Shown here: piece by piece, positions 46,670-59,182 of the stretch
Layout: the number at the start of each line of letters is the position of its first letter
How positions within the stretch are numbered: position 1 is the first letter of the stretch
Assembly (NCBI RefSeq): GCF_036417845.1
Contig: NC_089981.1
Span: 19,860,001 to 19,924,000 of the forward strand
Reading direction: 5' to 3'
From: Apteryx mantelli
Taxonomy: Eukaryota > Chordata > Aves > Apterygiformes > Apterygidae
Length of the DNA stretch: 64,000 nt
Notes under the pieces: generated by a model
The model's database searches: none
What the model saw: the letters and a program-made list of their open reading frames with translations, nothing else
What the model was told of the DNA's origin: nothing
Program-made: the position numbers and the translations under genes

Positions 46670-46912
46670 CCTGGGCATGTGGCTATGGAGGGACGCAGGC
46701 CCCAGGACACCCTGGCATCTGGGTATGGGGGGATACAGTCCCAGAGGGCACCCCAGAATCCTGGTATCTGGGTATGGCGAGGGTACAGCACGCTAGGACC
46801 CTCTGAGACCCTGGTATCTGGATATGGTGGAAGAGAGCCCCCAGGGCCCCCCAGGACCCCAGTGTGTGGGTATGGGCGAGGAGACACAGCCTGACAGGGC
46901 CTGCTAGGAGCC
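46670..46912. repeat. Minisatellite, about five units of roughly 50 bases
   Basis: The word CCTGGTATCTGGGTATGG and near variants recur at 46670, 46711, 46760, 46810 and about 46859, that is at spacings of 41, 49, 50 and 49. Between them lie diverged GGGA/CCCCAGGAC stretches. Confidence 0.85.
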
Positions 46913-46923
46913 TGGTACATGGG

Positions 46924-47115
46924 GAACACAGAACCACAGGAGGGTGGAGGTTGGAAAGCACCTGTGGAGATGGTCTCCCTTGCTCCAGCAGGGTCACCTA
47001 GAGCAGGTTGCCCAGGACCGTGTCCAGACGACCTGTGAATATCTCCAAAGATGGGGATGCCACAACCTCTCTGGGACACCTCTTCCAGTGCTCAGTCACC
47101 CTCCTGCTTTGAGCT
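46924..47115 (-). mobile_element. CR1 LINE tail fragment (-)
   Basis: Reverse complement of a CR1 3' end: CACAGAACCACAGGAGGGTGGAGGTTGGAAAG at the left, then GGTCACCTAGAGCAGGTTGCCCAGGACC and CACAACCTCTCTGGGACACC. About 190 bases, not part of the duplicated unit. Confidence 0.88.
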
Positions 47116-47119
47116 TTAG

Positions 47120-50100
47120 ACAGTGAAGTTTAAAACAGTTTGGGTGCTCAGTTCTGCTGCCCACATATAGTCAGCTGCCTGTTTTGCCTCCCCCCCAGGT
47201 GCACTTTACAAATCCGCCTCTGTTTGGAGTCACATCTGCCAGCCCTCCGTGTGTCTCAGGCCTAGTATGATGTCCCAAGTTGCTTAAATAGGCCTAAGCT
47301 TAGGCAACCAAATCAAGCCATGGCTGTCCCCAACAGAAGTCTCTGAATATGAACCGGGGTCTAAACTGCTCTTACAGTCAGTAAAGATCTAGTAGACACA
47401 GCAACTCATCACACCAAACGTAGGTGCGTGTTTCAGGGTGAGCCGAACCGCTCTCTAGACTGTAGACTTGGCTGCGCTGACCAGCTCCAAGTTGGCTGCA
47501 ATGGGAACTTGGAGAAGTACAACCTGTGTCGATACCTAATTACAGAAACAGAGATTAAGTGAAATTTTCCCCACCCTCTTGTCTCTTGCCCTGCCACATT
47601 CATAGCAGGGAGAATGGTGTTCAACTGCTTGGTTTCAATTTCTCAAATTAGCACTGCTCAATGGGTTCAATAGTCTAGCCTCAAAGTCTTAGAAATGTGC
47701 TCCACTAACTCATGGCATGAGCCAGTGTAATCACAGTGGTCGATATGCACTACCAACTTACTGTATACTAGGAAGTTTCAGTCATACCCTTCTGAACTGT
47801 TTGTGCAAGTCTTTGAGAAGTTATTATTGTTATTCTGAAAAGGGGCACAATGTGCACACAGCAGAATCGCATGAAATCTGGGCCCTCACTGTTTCTGAGA
47901 CAATTACTCAGTTTTTTAGAGGCACCTTACGACAGTCCTAATGAGACCATCTGAGATCTGGAACTCAGAAACATCTGAAGAAAGCTGTCCCTTGCGGCTT
48001 AAAAGAAACAAATACTGTCATGATGCTTTTCATCCACAAAATTTCCACTGTCTGTGAAGAACTATCAAGTTTACAGGTACATTCCGAGCTTCCAGGTAAT
48101 AGGAATAAGTCCTGTAGTCCTCTGTGTGCGAAGGCTGAAAAAGAACAAGTTCTGTGTAGCTTAGCTGGAAGACAAGGAAGGGAAAGGTATTATTTCCAGT
48201 GATGCAAGAACATTAAAAAGCAAGCTATGACTACTTGTTCTTGCTGCAGTGTCTGACGCCAGTTGAAAAATGGCACTTTTTTAATGGTAGAGTAAGTAAA
48301 CAAACAAGGAGGGAAAAGAAGAGAAAGCGTTCTTTCTGTTCAAGACGGGCTGATTTGCAGTGCCTTTTTGGAATCAAGTAAGGGATCCATTGAGTGGCTA
48401 GCAGGTCTTTTCCAGCTCCAGTAATTTTTCAGTGCTTGGGTTTAGTATGTACACATGATTTGTCCTCATATCTATGTGCCTATAAGTTTTTACCTTTTCA
48501 CAGACAATTCTGATAAGTCTAGTAGCAATTTATTTCTGGCTTATTGATTCCCAGTATAGATATAAGCCCTGCTGGCATGAGACTTTGAAAAGCATCATCC
48601 AGGAGATTTCCTCTTTGCTTTTATGTCCTGCCAACCAGTTCCTTGCATGAGTATAACCCATGTTCTACTGGGCTGGTTTTGCTTGGTCATCTTTTGCCAT
48701 GCACACAAAGACTCTGCAAGCAGGTTACACACAGCTTAAGAGTAGACAGCAAGTATTTATTAGCTAAGGCACACACAAGATGATAGCTCAGACCAGCAGG
48801 CTACTGAGGTAGGCATTGCTGTGCTCCTGCCCCATCCCACTGAGGCTGCTGGCCAGGTGGGCATCAGCCAGGCTGGGAAGATGCAGCATCTTTCACCCCT
48901 GGGAAGGGGCTGAGCCTTCATCCTCCTGGCAACTCTTCTGATTTTCCCCTCAAGGTTTTGTAACATTTCAGGTCAGTATTCTTCCTCTTGGGCCCCTGAG
49001 TTAGCATCACCATCTCCACAATTTGACTGCTGTCCGTGTTTTCGTTCATGCGGCTTTAGCTTATGGACTCTTACAGCTCTTCAGCAGTGTTTTTGAGGAG
49101 GGCAAAGAGAAGGTCTCGCAGCCTTCCTGCAGGACCTTGGGTCCACGCTCAGAGCCAGGCAGTGGGCTATGAGCAACCCAAGCAACATCTGCTCTTGCCT
49201 TACACAACATAATACTTAACCAGGCTGCAGAGAGATGTTTGTGCAGGGCTGGTCACTCCCTTCAGTGGCAAACCTCACTTTGGAACAGCAATGAGATTCA
49301 AAGTCAAGGTCTAGAGGGCTTGAAGTACAAACGGTGCCACCTCCTCTGCCTGGGCCAGGGAGAGGAAGGTGTCTGGGAAGGTAACATGCCTGCACATGGC
49401 TATGTATATGTCCTGTCAGGGATGGCCTTTTTCAGAAAACATGTGATGGGGGTGGCCACATTGACACCATGTGTAGGTGGGAGGTAACCTGACCAACAAC
49501 ATTGCAGGACTCCATGCAGAGGCGCTTCCCAGCCATCGCCGCTTTGTCTCCAGCAGCATTTGTAGGACCCTCACAGCAGAAGACATGACTGATTCCCTCT
49601 TTCCTCCTCTCCCCCCATCACCCAGAACACACCTCCTGACTCTCTACAGCCTGGTCAGTGTCACCGCAGAATACACCCATACCTCTCCCTTCCCCAGGCA
49701 CCAACCATTACAAAGCAACCTGACGCTCACTGGAGCTATGGACAGGACAAAAGCAACAGCAGGGACAGGGGAATTTCCCTCAACACCCGGGCTGAGTGCT
49801 CAGCCCTGACCATGACGACCGAGCAGGAGGAGGAGCAGTTGGTGGGCTCATGACTCCTAGGCCGGGATTATGCACTCTTGCAATTATTGCCCAGATGAAC
49901 ATCCAGCTCAGCTCTGCGCAGAATGGACCAAAAGGGCAGTATGTGTCCTGGACCTGCATGGAGGCCCCATTCACCTTTTTTTTCCAGCTGATCGTATCAC
50001 TGCATGGCCATCGTTAGCTGGCCGCCTTCCTCCAGCAGATGGTACCTCTGCACAGGTAAAAGGGAGATTTTCTCCAGTCAGCCGCCCCCAGCACCTACGC

Positions 50101-50845
50101 GGCCTCCACCTGGATCAAGGCCAGCCATCCCCTCCCAGCACCATGCAAACCCTCCTGGGCACTTGGACCATTTTGAATAGTTCTGCCTGTGGCCTGGCTT
50201 CACAAAGCCAGCTACAGTGGGTTTCATAGCATGGTCCTGATATGCAGAGCACAGGCGAGGGCATGGCAGCAGTGCGTGCAGACAGAGGGCAGCCACGCCG
50301 AGTCTCCTGGGATGGTGCAGGACTGTGCTGGAGGGAGCAGGCCAAAATAGCACAGCCTGCCACCGACAGCAAACAGCCCCTGGCATACGCCACTGCCACG
50401 CTGAGCTCATCCTGCTGGGGTGGGAGGAAGGGTCCAAAGTTGTGCCAGGGAAGGTGTCAGACCACTTAAGCAGCCTGGGTGATCTGTGCCAGCGCTCTAG
50501 GTCCTGCCCTGGCACCTTGCTGTACTACCACATGTGTAAGCACAAGTCAGGCTGTGGCTTTTAGTTACTTGGCGGTAGCCACGTCTTTTCCAAAAGCTTA
50601 GGGGATTTTCTTCTTGGCTCTGGGAATGTGACATAGCCCAGTGTTTTCCAAAGGTGCTCGAAGAAAGGCACAGGTGCTTTGATGCCTTTCCAGGCTATTC
50701 AGCTTGGGTTACGCATTCCCTTTTGCTCTACAAGCCTGCCTGAAGGTATGTGGGCTAAGTCCGCTGTCCAACGATACCTTCTGGAAAGGAAAATACAAAC
50801 AAGCAAAGTTGTTGCTAAAAAGGATGGAGGGGGTGTTATCACCTC
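47120..50845. other. Long gene-free single-copy sequence
   Basis: Only short open frames on both strands, none with a motif I know. Base composition shifts from AT-rich (47200-48750) to GC-richer (48760-50560). No microsatellites, tRNA genes or recognised transposon ends. Confidence 0.45.
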
Positions 50846-50849
50846 ACCC

Positions 50850-51035
50850 ACAGAATGACAGAGTGGTTGAGGTTGGAAGGGACCTCTGGAGATCACCTGG
50901 TCCAACCCTGCTGCTCAAGCAGGGTCACCTAGAGCCCGTTGCCCAGGATTGTGCCTAGATGGCTTTTGAACCTCTCCAAGGAAGGAGACTGCACAACCTC
51001 TCTGGGCAACCTGTCCCAAATGCTGTTCCAGGCTG
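50850..51035 (-). mobile_element. CR1 LINE tail fragment (-)
   Basis: Reverse-complement CR1 3' end (CAGAATGACAGAGTGGTTGAGGTTGGAAGGGACC, then TCACCTAGAGCCCGTTGCCCAGG and CACAACCTCTCTGGGCAACC). It lies in single-copy sequence and is independent of the fragments in the OR units. Confidence 0.9.
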
Positions 51036-51079
51036 TTCCACCATCACTTTCAGGGCCCTGGAGAAGGAAAGAACAACTC

Positions 51080-51915
51080 TCTGTTGCTCTCCCTAATAAA
51101 TTATAGCCCACCACAGCAGTGCCATCAGACTCTCTTCCCTCTCCTCCTGGAGAGGTCCAACTTTGCAGTCCTGCCTGTGATGGAAGCTAATCGCAGGGCA
51201 GAAAAGCCTTCCTGCCACACACGGCCAACAGCTCTGGCCATCAGTGGAGAGCAGCAGTCACATCATGGGCCTTGGGCAGCTGCAACCAGCAGCACCAGTA
51301 TGACGTGTCATCTCTGATCGCTCACGTGGAGCTCAGGCTTTCCCTCTGCAAACTCCCTGCTGGTTTTTACATGCGTCTTTGAGTCCCAAAGCTGCTTCTC
51401 AGGACCAAGCGCCCCAAGTTATGTTCTCTAGGGACAGAAGGAGCAGGAGCAGGCCCACCTGGCAGCCAGAAGTTCCTTTCCTCAATGCCAGCTGCATCCT
51501 TCAGGGCTACAACAATCACCACAAAGAAATTTGGAGGCCGCATGGTTGACCCTGGAGACTAGTGGTGGCTGTGAAGTCAGGAAATAAGCTCATGTAGCAA
51601 TTCAGATGATGCATTGCATCTCCCTTACGTACTTGCTAAAGAAGGAACAGCTCCTCAGTAGTACTGATCAGTGCTTTGGGAAACAGTGTCCCTGAGCAGA
51701 AGGAGGAGGAGAAGCTACCTCCTCTTTACTTTTAGGCTGTTGAGTGAGATGTTGAGTATGAAGGTCCCCAGCCCACTGAAAAGTCACTCTGCCCTGCTCC
51801 TATGAACACTTTAGATGGGATCACAACCTGGTCACACCGGACTGAACATGGAAGATACCAAGCAAGAAATAAGACAGAGGCATGAAGGTTTTTTTAAAAA
51901 ACAAAACAACACTCA
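51080..51915. other. Gene-free sequence left of the chimeric OR
   Basis: Unlike the sequence downstream of the ORs in copies A and B (left of 7165 and 21027), so it belongs to the flank of the OR that donated the 3' end. Nothing coding is recognised. Confidence 0.5.
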
Positions 51916-51918
51916 TCT

Positions 51919-52854
51919 TCATGGGCACATTTTCCTCCTCAGAAGTCTCCTCAGAGCAGCCTTCACCTCCTTGTTTCTCAGGCTGTAAATCAGAGGATTT
52001 GAAAAAGGGATCACTACCACAGAGAAAACTGAAGCCCACTTATCTTCATCAACTGCTGAACTAGAGCTGGGCCGTAGGTACATGAGGACAAAACTCACAT
52101 AGAGCATCATGACAGTTGCTAGGTGGGAGGCACAGGTGGAGCAGGCTTTGCGCCTGCCTTCAGCAGAGCGCATCCTCACGATGGTCACCGCAATGCGGGT
52201 GTAGGAGGCAACGATGAGCAGGTTGGTGGTGGTCAGGTTGAAGCCCACAAACACAAACATCACAACCTCGTTGAGCCACGTGTCAGTGGAGGAGAGAACA
52301 AACAATGCAGGCCCATCACAGTAGAAGTCATTGATGACGTGAGGACCACAGAAGGAGAGCTGGAGCAAGGTGCTCGTGTGTATGATGGCATTCAGCATCC
52401 CCGCAAGGTAAGACCCGGTGACCAGGCACGTGCAGAGTCCAGGAGACATGACGACCCCGTAGAGCAGGGGGCTGCAGATGGCCACGTAGCGGTCATACGC
52501 CATGGCAGCCAGAAGGTAGACCTCAGACGTGCCAAAAACAACGTAGAAGTAAAATTGCATGAGGCAGCCAGCAAAAGAAATGGCTCTGTGTTTTTCTGAA
52601 AGGTCCAACAGCATTTTGGGGCTGATAGTGCAGGAATAGCAAATGTCTAAGAAGGACAAGTTACTGAGGAAAAAGTACATGGGGGTGTGGAGCTGGGGGC
52701 TGACCCTGACCAGCACGATGATGCCGAGGTTTCCCACTAGGGTCAGTATGTAGGTGCCCAGGAAGAGGGCGAAGAGGACAGGCTTCAGGCGTGGGTGCTC
52801 TGTGAGTCCTGCAAGGGTGAAGTGGGTCACCCTGGTGCAGTTCTCATCCGCCAT
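51919..52854 (-). CDS. Olfactory receptor, class II, chimeric C-terminal end (311 aa)
   Basis: Intact receptor frame of 311 codons. An in-frame upstream extension to 52956 is rejected as start: the ATG at 52854 matches the paralogues, gives sequon N5, and lies just after an acceptor-like CTCTCTGCAG. Residues 1-246 are close to the receptors at 7165 and 21027, with scattered changes concentrated around TM3 (FYFYVVFGTSEVY for LNFYGVFATSEIY) and TM5. From residue 247 onward only motif positions agree. The end reads YVSFVLMYLRPSS and PFSNPLIYSLRN and finishes RRKMCP instead of RRKVYF. The DNA downstream is also unrelated. The edge of duplication copy C therefore runs through this gene, and the 3' end comes from another OR. 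The frame remains open and the PxxNPLIY motif is kept, so it may be functional. Confidence 0.94.
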   Translation of the reverse strand: MADENCTRVTHFTLAGLTEHPRLKPVLFALFLGTYILTLVGNLGIIVLVRVSPQLHTPMYFFLSNLSFLDICYSCTISPKMLLDLSEKHRAISFAGCLMQFYFYVVFGTSEVYLLAAMAYDRYVAICSPLLYGVVMSPGLCTCLVTGSYLAGMLNAIIHTSTLLQLSFCGPHVINDFYCDGPALFVLSSTDTWLNEVVMFVFVGFNLTTTNLLIVASYTRIAVTIVRMRSAEGRRKACSTCASHLATVMMLYVSFVLMYLRPSSSSAVDEDKWASVFSVVVIPFSNPLIYSLRNKEVKAALRRLLRRKMCP

Positions 52855-54020
52855 TGGTACTGTCCTTAGTCGCTGCAGAGAGACATGGAAGGAAGAGGGT
52901 GAAAACAATGCTGGATGCAATTTCCACTTCAAAATATCAATGTGAAAAGATGACACTGCCTTTGAGGTTAAATGGAAAAGGAAAAAAGTAAAAGAATTGC
53001 TGATTATTCTCTTGCAGTGACAGTAACCTCTTTGGAAGAAGAAAAAAACGCAGCAGTTCTTAGAAATTCTTTTCCATAAGCATCCAACAAAGAAAGCAGG
53101 GTGTCACAACCTGTTCTGTGACCCCTGATTCCCTTCCAGGCACAAATCCAGTATCTACATGCGCATTTTGGGGGGCTCATGAGATGTTTCATAAATATAA
53201 TAACGACAGCTGGGGATCATGCAACCTTGTTCATTTTTCCTATATTTTGATGCAGCAGCTACAGTGCCTAAGCAGTTCCCTCTCAAGGCTCCAGGTAATA
53301 CAAGGTCCTATCACAAAGCGGAAGGGCATCTTGGAACTTAAAGTTCTGGGGAAAGGTGGCTGTGCTTTCAGGGTGGAAACTGGCCTCTCTTTATCTCTCT
53401 ACAGACTAGGCAGAGTCTTTCCTTCTGCTCTTGTTTCCTTCATTAGAAGTGAGATTCATTGGACTACCACACTATAGACAAGCTGGAGCCAAAGTGGCCC
53501 TCTGGCTTTCCTGGCGGTGGAGAGGATTGGCTCTTCTGACCTGTCATGAACTATTTCTCTTAGATTAAGAAGCCTTCTCCTCTGACGGTAGCTTGACTAT
53601 GGGAGAGGTTTAAATGAAATGCTCGGGCTTTGAGGCTTGCTCGGTAGATGTCGAAAAGGAGACCAAGGCCAGCTGCCTCCCTGCACGCCATCGTGCACAC
53701 CAAACAACTCCTTCAGCTAGACGCTTTCACTTTTAACCCTTTGACGCAAGACCTTTTGACAAAGGTTGCCAAGGTGGGTAAATCTTAAGGCAAATCTCCC
53801 CTTAATCATTTCCTTTCCAGTTCAGGGGTTTGGTCTCTTTTGCACAGCTGATGTGAAAGTGCTCAAGCAGACATCTAAAATATCTGTTGTTACGTTAGAA
53901 GTCCAGCACCAACTGTCATTAAATAATATAGATGTGATGAAACATATCTAATTAGAAACTTCTGTGCTCAGTCAAGTGAGACTACTCTCAGCTTAATTAC
54001 AGAAGGGCATACTACTTCTC

Positions 54021-54040
54021 TAGTAGTAGTAGTAGTAGTA
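54021..54040. repeat. (TAG)n microsatellite, copy C
   Basis: Only 20 bases at the equivalent place. Confidence 0.95.
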
Positions 54041-54334
54041 CCCTTCAAATGCCCTTTCAGAATACTAAGGCATGCCTTAAGCTGTCATTTTCATAGGCTT
54101 TAGAAAGGATTTTCCAATGGGTGACAGAATGCCTACATGTTCCTCCAACGCAGGGCATGATACAATGCTTGCCTTACCCTTCCACTAACCTCTTTATTGC
54201 CAAGCTCTCCCCTTACCTGAGGAGGTGCTTGCTAAAATAAATTGGAGTCAGGCACTTCTGCAGTGTGCCTGACTCCACTTCACCTCCAAAGAAAGGTCTT
54301 AGCCATTTGGGGTAAATCATCACTTGAATAATGA

Positions 54335-54748
54335 ATATCTACAAGGAGGGAGAGTCCACAACCTCTCTGGGCAACCTGTTCTAGGGCTCTGTCAACCTCA
54401 CAGTGAAGAAGTTTTTCCTCACATTCAGATGGCACTTCCTGTGTTTCAGTTTGTGCCCGTTGCCTCTTGTCCTGTCACTGCGCACCGCTGAAAACAGTCT
54501 GGCCCCATCGTCTTGACACCCTCCCTTAAGATATTTGTATACCTTGATAAGATCCCCTCTCGGTCTTCTCTTCTCCAGGCTGAACAGGCCCAGCTCTCGC
54601 AGCCTTTTCTCCTAAGAGAGAAGCTCCAGTCCCCCCTAATGATCTTCGTAGGCCTTTGCTGGACTCTCTCCAGTAGTTCCATGTCTCTTGTACTGGGGAG
54701 CCCAGAAATGGACACAGTACTCCAGATGTTATACCACGTGAGCCTCAA
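54335..54748 (-). mobile_element. CR1 LINE fragment (-), copy C, tail deleted
   Basis: Counterpart of the CR1 at 9786-10330, but the 3' tail and about 335 bases of flank are missing. Unit sequence ending TAAATCATCACTTG runs straight into the middle of the CR1 (ATATCTACAAGGAGGG). The removed segment in A is roughly 9574-9910. Confidence 0.9.
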
Positions 54749-57586
54749 GTGAAGGTCCTGAAAAAGATAAGGACAACTTAATTTGGGGGGGGAGGAAACA
54801 GGAGGATGGAGCAGCCATGAGTAACAGAAAGCTACATTCTCTTTTGCACCTTCATGCCGGGGTCCAGTATTGTCTGCACTGCCTGCAGGAGCGCTGGTCA
54901 TGGCCAGCTACCTGCAGCAGAGCTGCCGGCAAAGCCCCGTTTCACCATGCATCCTGGGGCTCTTGAGCCCAGCCAACTTTCCCCTGGGTGTCAGCAACAT
55001 CCTGAGGAGGCCAAGGCAGAAGCTTTTCCTGGGCAGATGTGGTCATTCCTTGCCTGACCCAGCTACCTGCCCAAGCAAGTGGGGAGTATGGGCTCAAACT
55101 CTCCTTCTAGCAAGTTCCTGTGCCGTTTCTCCTAAGCCCATCTGGACTTGTTTCCATAATGCAGGAACAATACAGATGTGAGGCGAGCTTGGACCTGACA
55201 ACAGCCTGGGACCCACTCTTGAAACACCACCAGCACCTGGCAGAGCAGTGTCCAAGTGTGCCCTGGATGTCGGTGTGCTCTCTGCTTCCCGGTACTTTGT
55301 CCCCTGGACTCCGGGTAGCACTGGTGGGGAAGATGCTCTTCTACAGACGTGTCATCCCGTGGTGAAAAGTAAGTGTAACCAACCCAGGGATGGTTGTGTG
55401 TTTGGGTGAGGCAAGGGGGACCTGTGAGGTTTGGGGTATCCTGTCTCATCAGTCCCCCAAATCCCTTCTTGCACGTTACAGTAGGCGTGCTTGTTCTCTC
55501 ACTCATTTGTGCATCTCTCCTCCTGCAGCTCCTGGTGGGATGCAGTGAAGTATACCTGAGGAGTATGTTTGCATACTATGCCTTTTGTCAGTACATACTC
55601 TGTTTTTGAGATCCCCATGATTAAGGGAATGGTGCTCAGGGGCAGGCATTGACACCTGAACAGGCATTTCCAACAATTATGATCCAAAATCACCCCACCC
55701 ACAGGACCTCATCCTCTTAACATACATTAGTCTTCCACAGTTTTCAGCAGAACCTGAAATCTCCAACTGTCGTGCCTCTTACCTGGATACAGACAAACTG
55801 TAATGATTCAGACAAACTTTCAAAAGTGAATAGTAATGGTGAGGTATTTGGCCAGCATTCATTTTGGAAGCGTGCCACGGGCGAGACAAGCTGACAAAGG
55901 TTCTGCCTTATTCTGGGACGTGGAAAAAATTAACTTTAGCACCTGACTTAAACACAGTGCTAAACTAAGAATCCCCCTTGGCCGTGTTGCTTGTGCACTA
56001 TGACACTCTTCCTGCTCGTGAATTCTAGTGAGCAGCACAGGTCTAGTAAGGTTAATCCAACACCATGTGTAGAAGCATTATTCCATGTGCCCTGCCATTT
56101 CCCACCTCTTCTTTTGCATCTTTGCTGCATTCTTTATCAGTAGTTTCTTACCAAGATCCTTTATTTTCCTACCTCACATTGGTGCTCCTGCAGTTCTTCA
56201 CAGTTCTCCTCCGTCCCAGTGAAACTACAGGCAGGTAGGATCATCAGCCAGGTGCTGACAGAGGATTTTGTCCAGGATAACTTTGTAGTTATCCCGTTCT
56301 TCTCAGAGACATATGAGGACAGTCAACACATCGCCATCCAGCATCTCTTTGTCTCAGAAATTCACTCACGTTTGCTCCGTTCAGTGGTCTCCCCGAGCTA
56401 TTGGCAGACCCCCGCTCAGTGAGGACTGAGCGGAAGTCCAAATATAGGCTCTGTCGGTCTCTGTGAAACCAGAATGATGTCCCACTCATCCCATACTCAT
56501 GGGATAAGTTATCAGAGGTTCTCCAGGGCACCTGGTAAACAGAGCGAGCTTCCCCTGAGGACCTGGGCTTGCATCACGCAGAGATTTCTCTCTGCAGGTT
56601 ATGTTTTGGCAAATCCCCCAAACATATCAGAAATAATGCCTGCAGACGATAAGTCATTATACTGATGCACTTAACTTTGCAGGGAAGAACTAAACACAAG
56701 ACAATGCATTTCTGTGGAAGGATGTAAATCAGAAGAACAACTTCTTCCTGTGTTTCTGGAGAAACACATACAAGTAACTTCTTACTGCTGGCTCAATTGA
56801 AGGAAATCTGTTCATCTCTGTCATGGCCAGTCACGTTAAATTTACTTTTATTTGTGTAATATTTTTGCTTGAATTGAACATGTATCTGTTAAAGAAAAAG
56901 CATAGCAAAATACAGAAATCAATCTGCTACCATTCTCCCTTCTCCAGTTTGAAGACAACTTGCAGTTTCATATTGTTCTTTCTCCCACGGCATTGTGCGG
57001 CAGGTTTTTCCTCGGGTTGGGTGCCATATCAGCTGCTTTACTCAGTCTTTTCAAGGACTCAGGCTAGCTTTGGACACCTCTGCAGGACATATCACTCATC
57101 AGAAGCACCTGTTTCTCACTGTACAGGATTAAGGACACCTGGACAACAAGGCCAGACCTACAGAAACAACTTTTCAACACCTGCAGTTAGGCGGGTGAAT
57201 CCCAACCAGGACACTCTTTTACCAAGTCTCTGAGTTCACACTCAGTGAGTTTACATCTGTTGTTACTAAGTCTTTCCTTCTGGGATTTACCTCCAACTCT
57301 GGAGGTAACACCTACCTCTGGGCTAGTTTACCTGAGGTTCCCTCTGCTCACAAGAAAAGGTGTCCAACCTAAAACATGCCACGTGCCACCATTAAGACAT
57401 GTTCAGGAGCTGCTCTGCTGCACTCATGCCACTAGAGAGCAGTGGTGGTATTTTAAGGATGCTTGGAAAATCCCAGGACGTCTCATTCAACATGTTGGCT
57501 AGTTTAGCATTACTGTCTCCACATCACACACTATCCATGGAGCCTGCACAAAGGTCCTGGCTCTTCAGCCCCTTCGTAGGTGATCA

Positions 57587-58480
57587 CTGAATCAGACTAA
57601 TCACGGACTCGGGTGGGAAGGGACCTCAGGAGGCCTCTAGTCCAACCTCCTCCTTAATGCAGGTTCAACACTGAATTCACATCACATTGCGCAGGGCCTT
57701 CTCCAGTCAAGGCTTGAAAAATCTCCAAGGATGGAGGCTGCACAGCCTTGCTGGACCCTCTTCCAGTGCCCGACTGTCCTCTGGGGTGAAAAACGGTCTT
57801 CTATACAATCATACCTCCCCATTTCGGTTTATGACCGCTGTCCCTCATCTCTCTGCTGTGCGCCTCAGCAGAGCCTGGCTTTGGCTTCTTGATAACCGGC
57901 GTGTAGGCACTGTGAGGCTGCTCTTAGGTCCTCCCAAGGCCTTCTCGTCTCCAGGCTAAGTAAGCACTTTTCCCTCAGCTTCTTCTCACAGGTGGCCCCC
58001 AACTGTCTTGGGGGTCCCTGCTAGACTTGCTCGGGTTTGTTGACACCGTTCTTGCTGTGGGAGGCCAAACCTGGAGGGGGTACCCAAACATGGCCTAAGA
58101 AGTGCCAAGTAAAGGGGGATAAGCACAGCCCTCCACATCCTGGCTGTGCTCCTGTGCACGTGGCCCAGGATGCTCTAGGCTCCACTCGCTGCCAGGGCAC
58201 ACTGCTGGCTCAGGCTTGCCTGCCAGGACTGCAGGTCTCCCAGCAGAGATGCTCCCCAGCGCACACCAGTCTGTCACAGGCACAGCACTTATCATTTGTC
58301 CCCGCTGAAGTTCATGAGGTTCCTGGCGGCCCATTCCCCCAGCCTGCCCAGGTCCCTCTGCACAGCCACCCTGCCCACAAGCATATCAGCTGGTCCAGCC
58401 CCACAGTTTGGCATCACCCACACACTTGACGAGGGTGCACTCCATCTCCTCCATGCATTAACAAAAACCTAAAACAGGAC
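57587..58480 (-). mobile_element. Older CR1 LINE fragment (-), copy C, longest version
   Basis: Same element as 12896-13700, extending about 100 bases further on its 5' side (through AGCTGGTCCAGCCCCACAGTTTGGC). It therefore preserves sequence lost from A. Confidence 0.88.
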
Positions 58481-58609
58481 AGCTCCAGGACAAAGCTTCA
58501 GGAAGCAGCGAGGGCCAGCTGGGACCTCAGCACAGGCAGGACCCTCCCCATGGGGACACAGACCCACAGGCACAGAGCCAGCAGGCAGAGCCTGGGGCTG
58601 GCAACAGGC

Positions 58610-58875
58610 TCCCTTGACAGCCCCAGGCATGGCAAGCAAGGAGCCAGGTCTGGGGCCCATCCAGAGGCGACCTATGGTGCAGGTCTGAGGTCCACCCAGG
58701 AGTCAGAGACCAGGCTGGAGACAAGCACACCTACAGCATAGCTCAGGAAGAAGCTGAAGGCCCTGGGCTGAGCTTAAACAGGGCTCCTGGGCCATGGGCA
58801 GGGTGGTGTGAGTGGGGCTCCAGGTGAGGCTCCTCAGGGCTATTATGCCCCCTTGCTGCCCTCAGGGCACTAAAA
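58610..58875. repeat. GC-rich dispersed repeat, second instance, copy C
   Basis: Counterpart of 13845-14100 with the same ordered words. Confidence 0.75.
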
Positions 58876-59146
58876 TGCACAATGAATGCCATCCCAGGAG
58901 GGATAGAGAAGGCATTAAACAGGAACATTTTGACCAGTTCAGAAAGCAATGTTTTTTGTCGGACGTGGAAGTATACCATCTTGGCACATACACTTGGACC
59001 TTTTCATCTGCATTATGAAAAGGCACCTTTCATTTAAAGATTGATCTTTATTTTAAATGGCTTAAGTAAATTGCAAATAAATAAACTTCATGCTGCGTCC
59101 AATAGAAATGCACTTTTCAGTGTTTCATCTTTATTCCGCGCGCACA

Positions 59147-59182
59147 CACACACACACGCATATATATATACATATAAAGAGA
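59147..59182. repeat. CA/TA-rich microsatellite, copy D
   Basis: Sequence and length match the copy A tract at 78-113, one of several marks linking A and D to the exclusion of B. Confidence 0.82.

Larger units (their letters stand above)
52117..59069 (+). repeat. Segmental duplication unit, copy C (right half only)
   Basis: This corresponds to A from about 7366 to 14294, in the same orientation. The left edge falls inside the OR coding sequence, at about codon 246 of that gene. Relative to A it lacks about 335 bases (A 9574-9910), has a shorter TAG repeat (20 against 32 bases), and keeps about 265 bases that A lost near 11478. It also keeps about 100 bases of CR1 near 58390-58490 that A lost. 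Gene-free stretches 53000-54300 and 54760-57580 match A and B and show no defensible coding frame. Confidence 0.9.

Noticed and set aside
45865-47079. A 404-codon open frame on the - strand and a 329-codon one on the + strand
   Set aside because: Both are in very CG-rich sequence and a minisatellite, overlap each other, end in a CR1 tail and show no domain. Open by composition.
48760-48966. Short - strand frame with basic residues (KIRRVARRMKAQ)
   Set aside because: Only 68 codons, no start context or family resemblance that I can support.
52855-52956. Longer start for the chimeric OR, adding 34 residues
   Set aside because: The added part is not hydrophobic or OR-like, spans an acceptor-like site, and the paralogues start at the equivalent of 52854.
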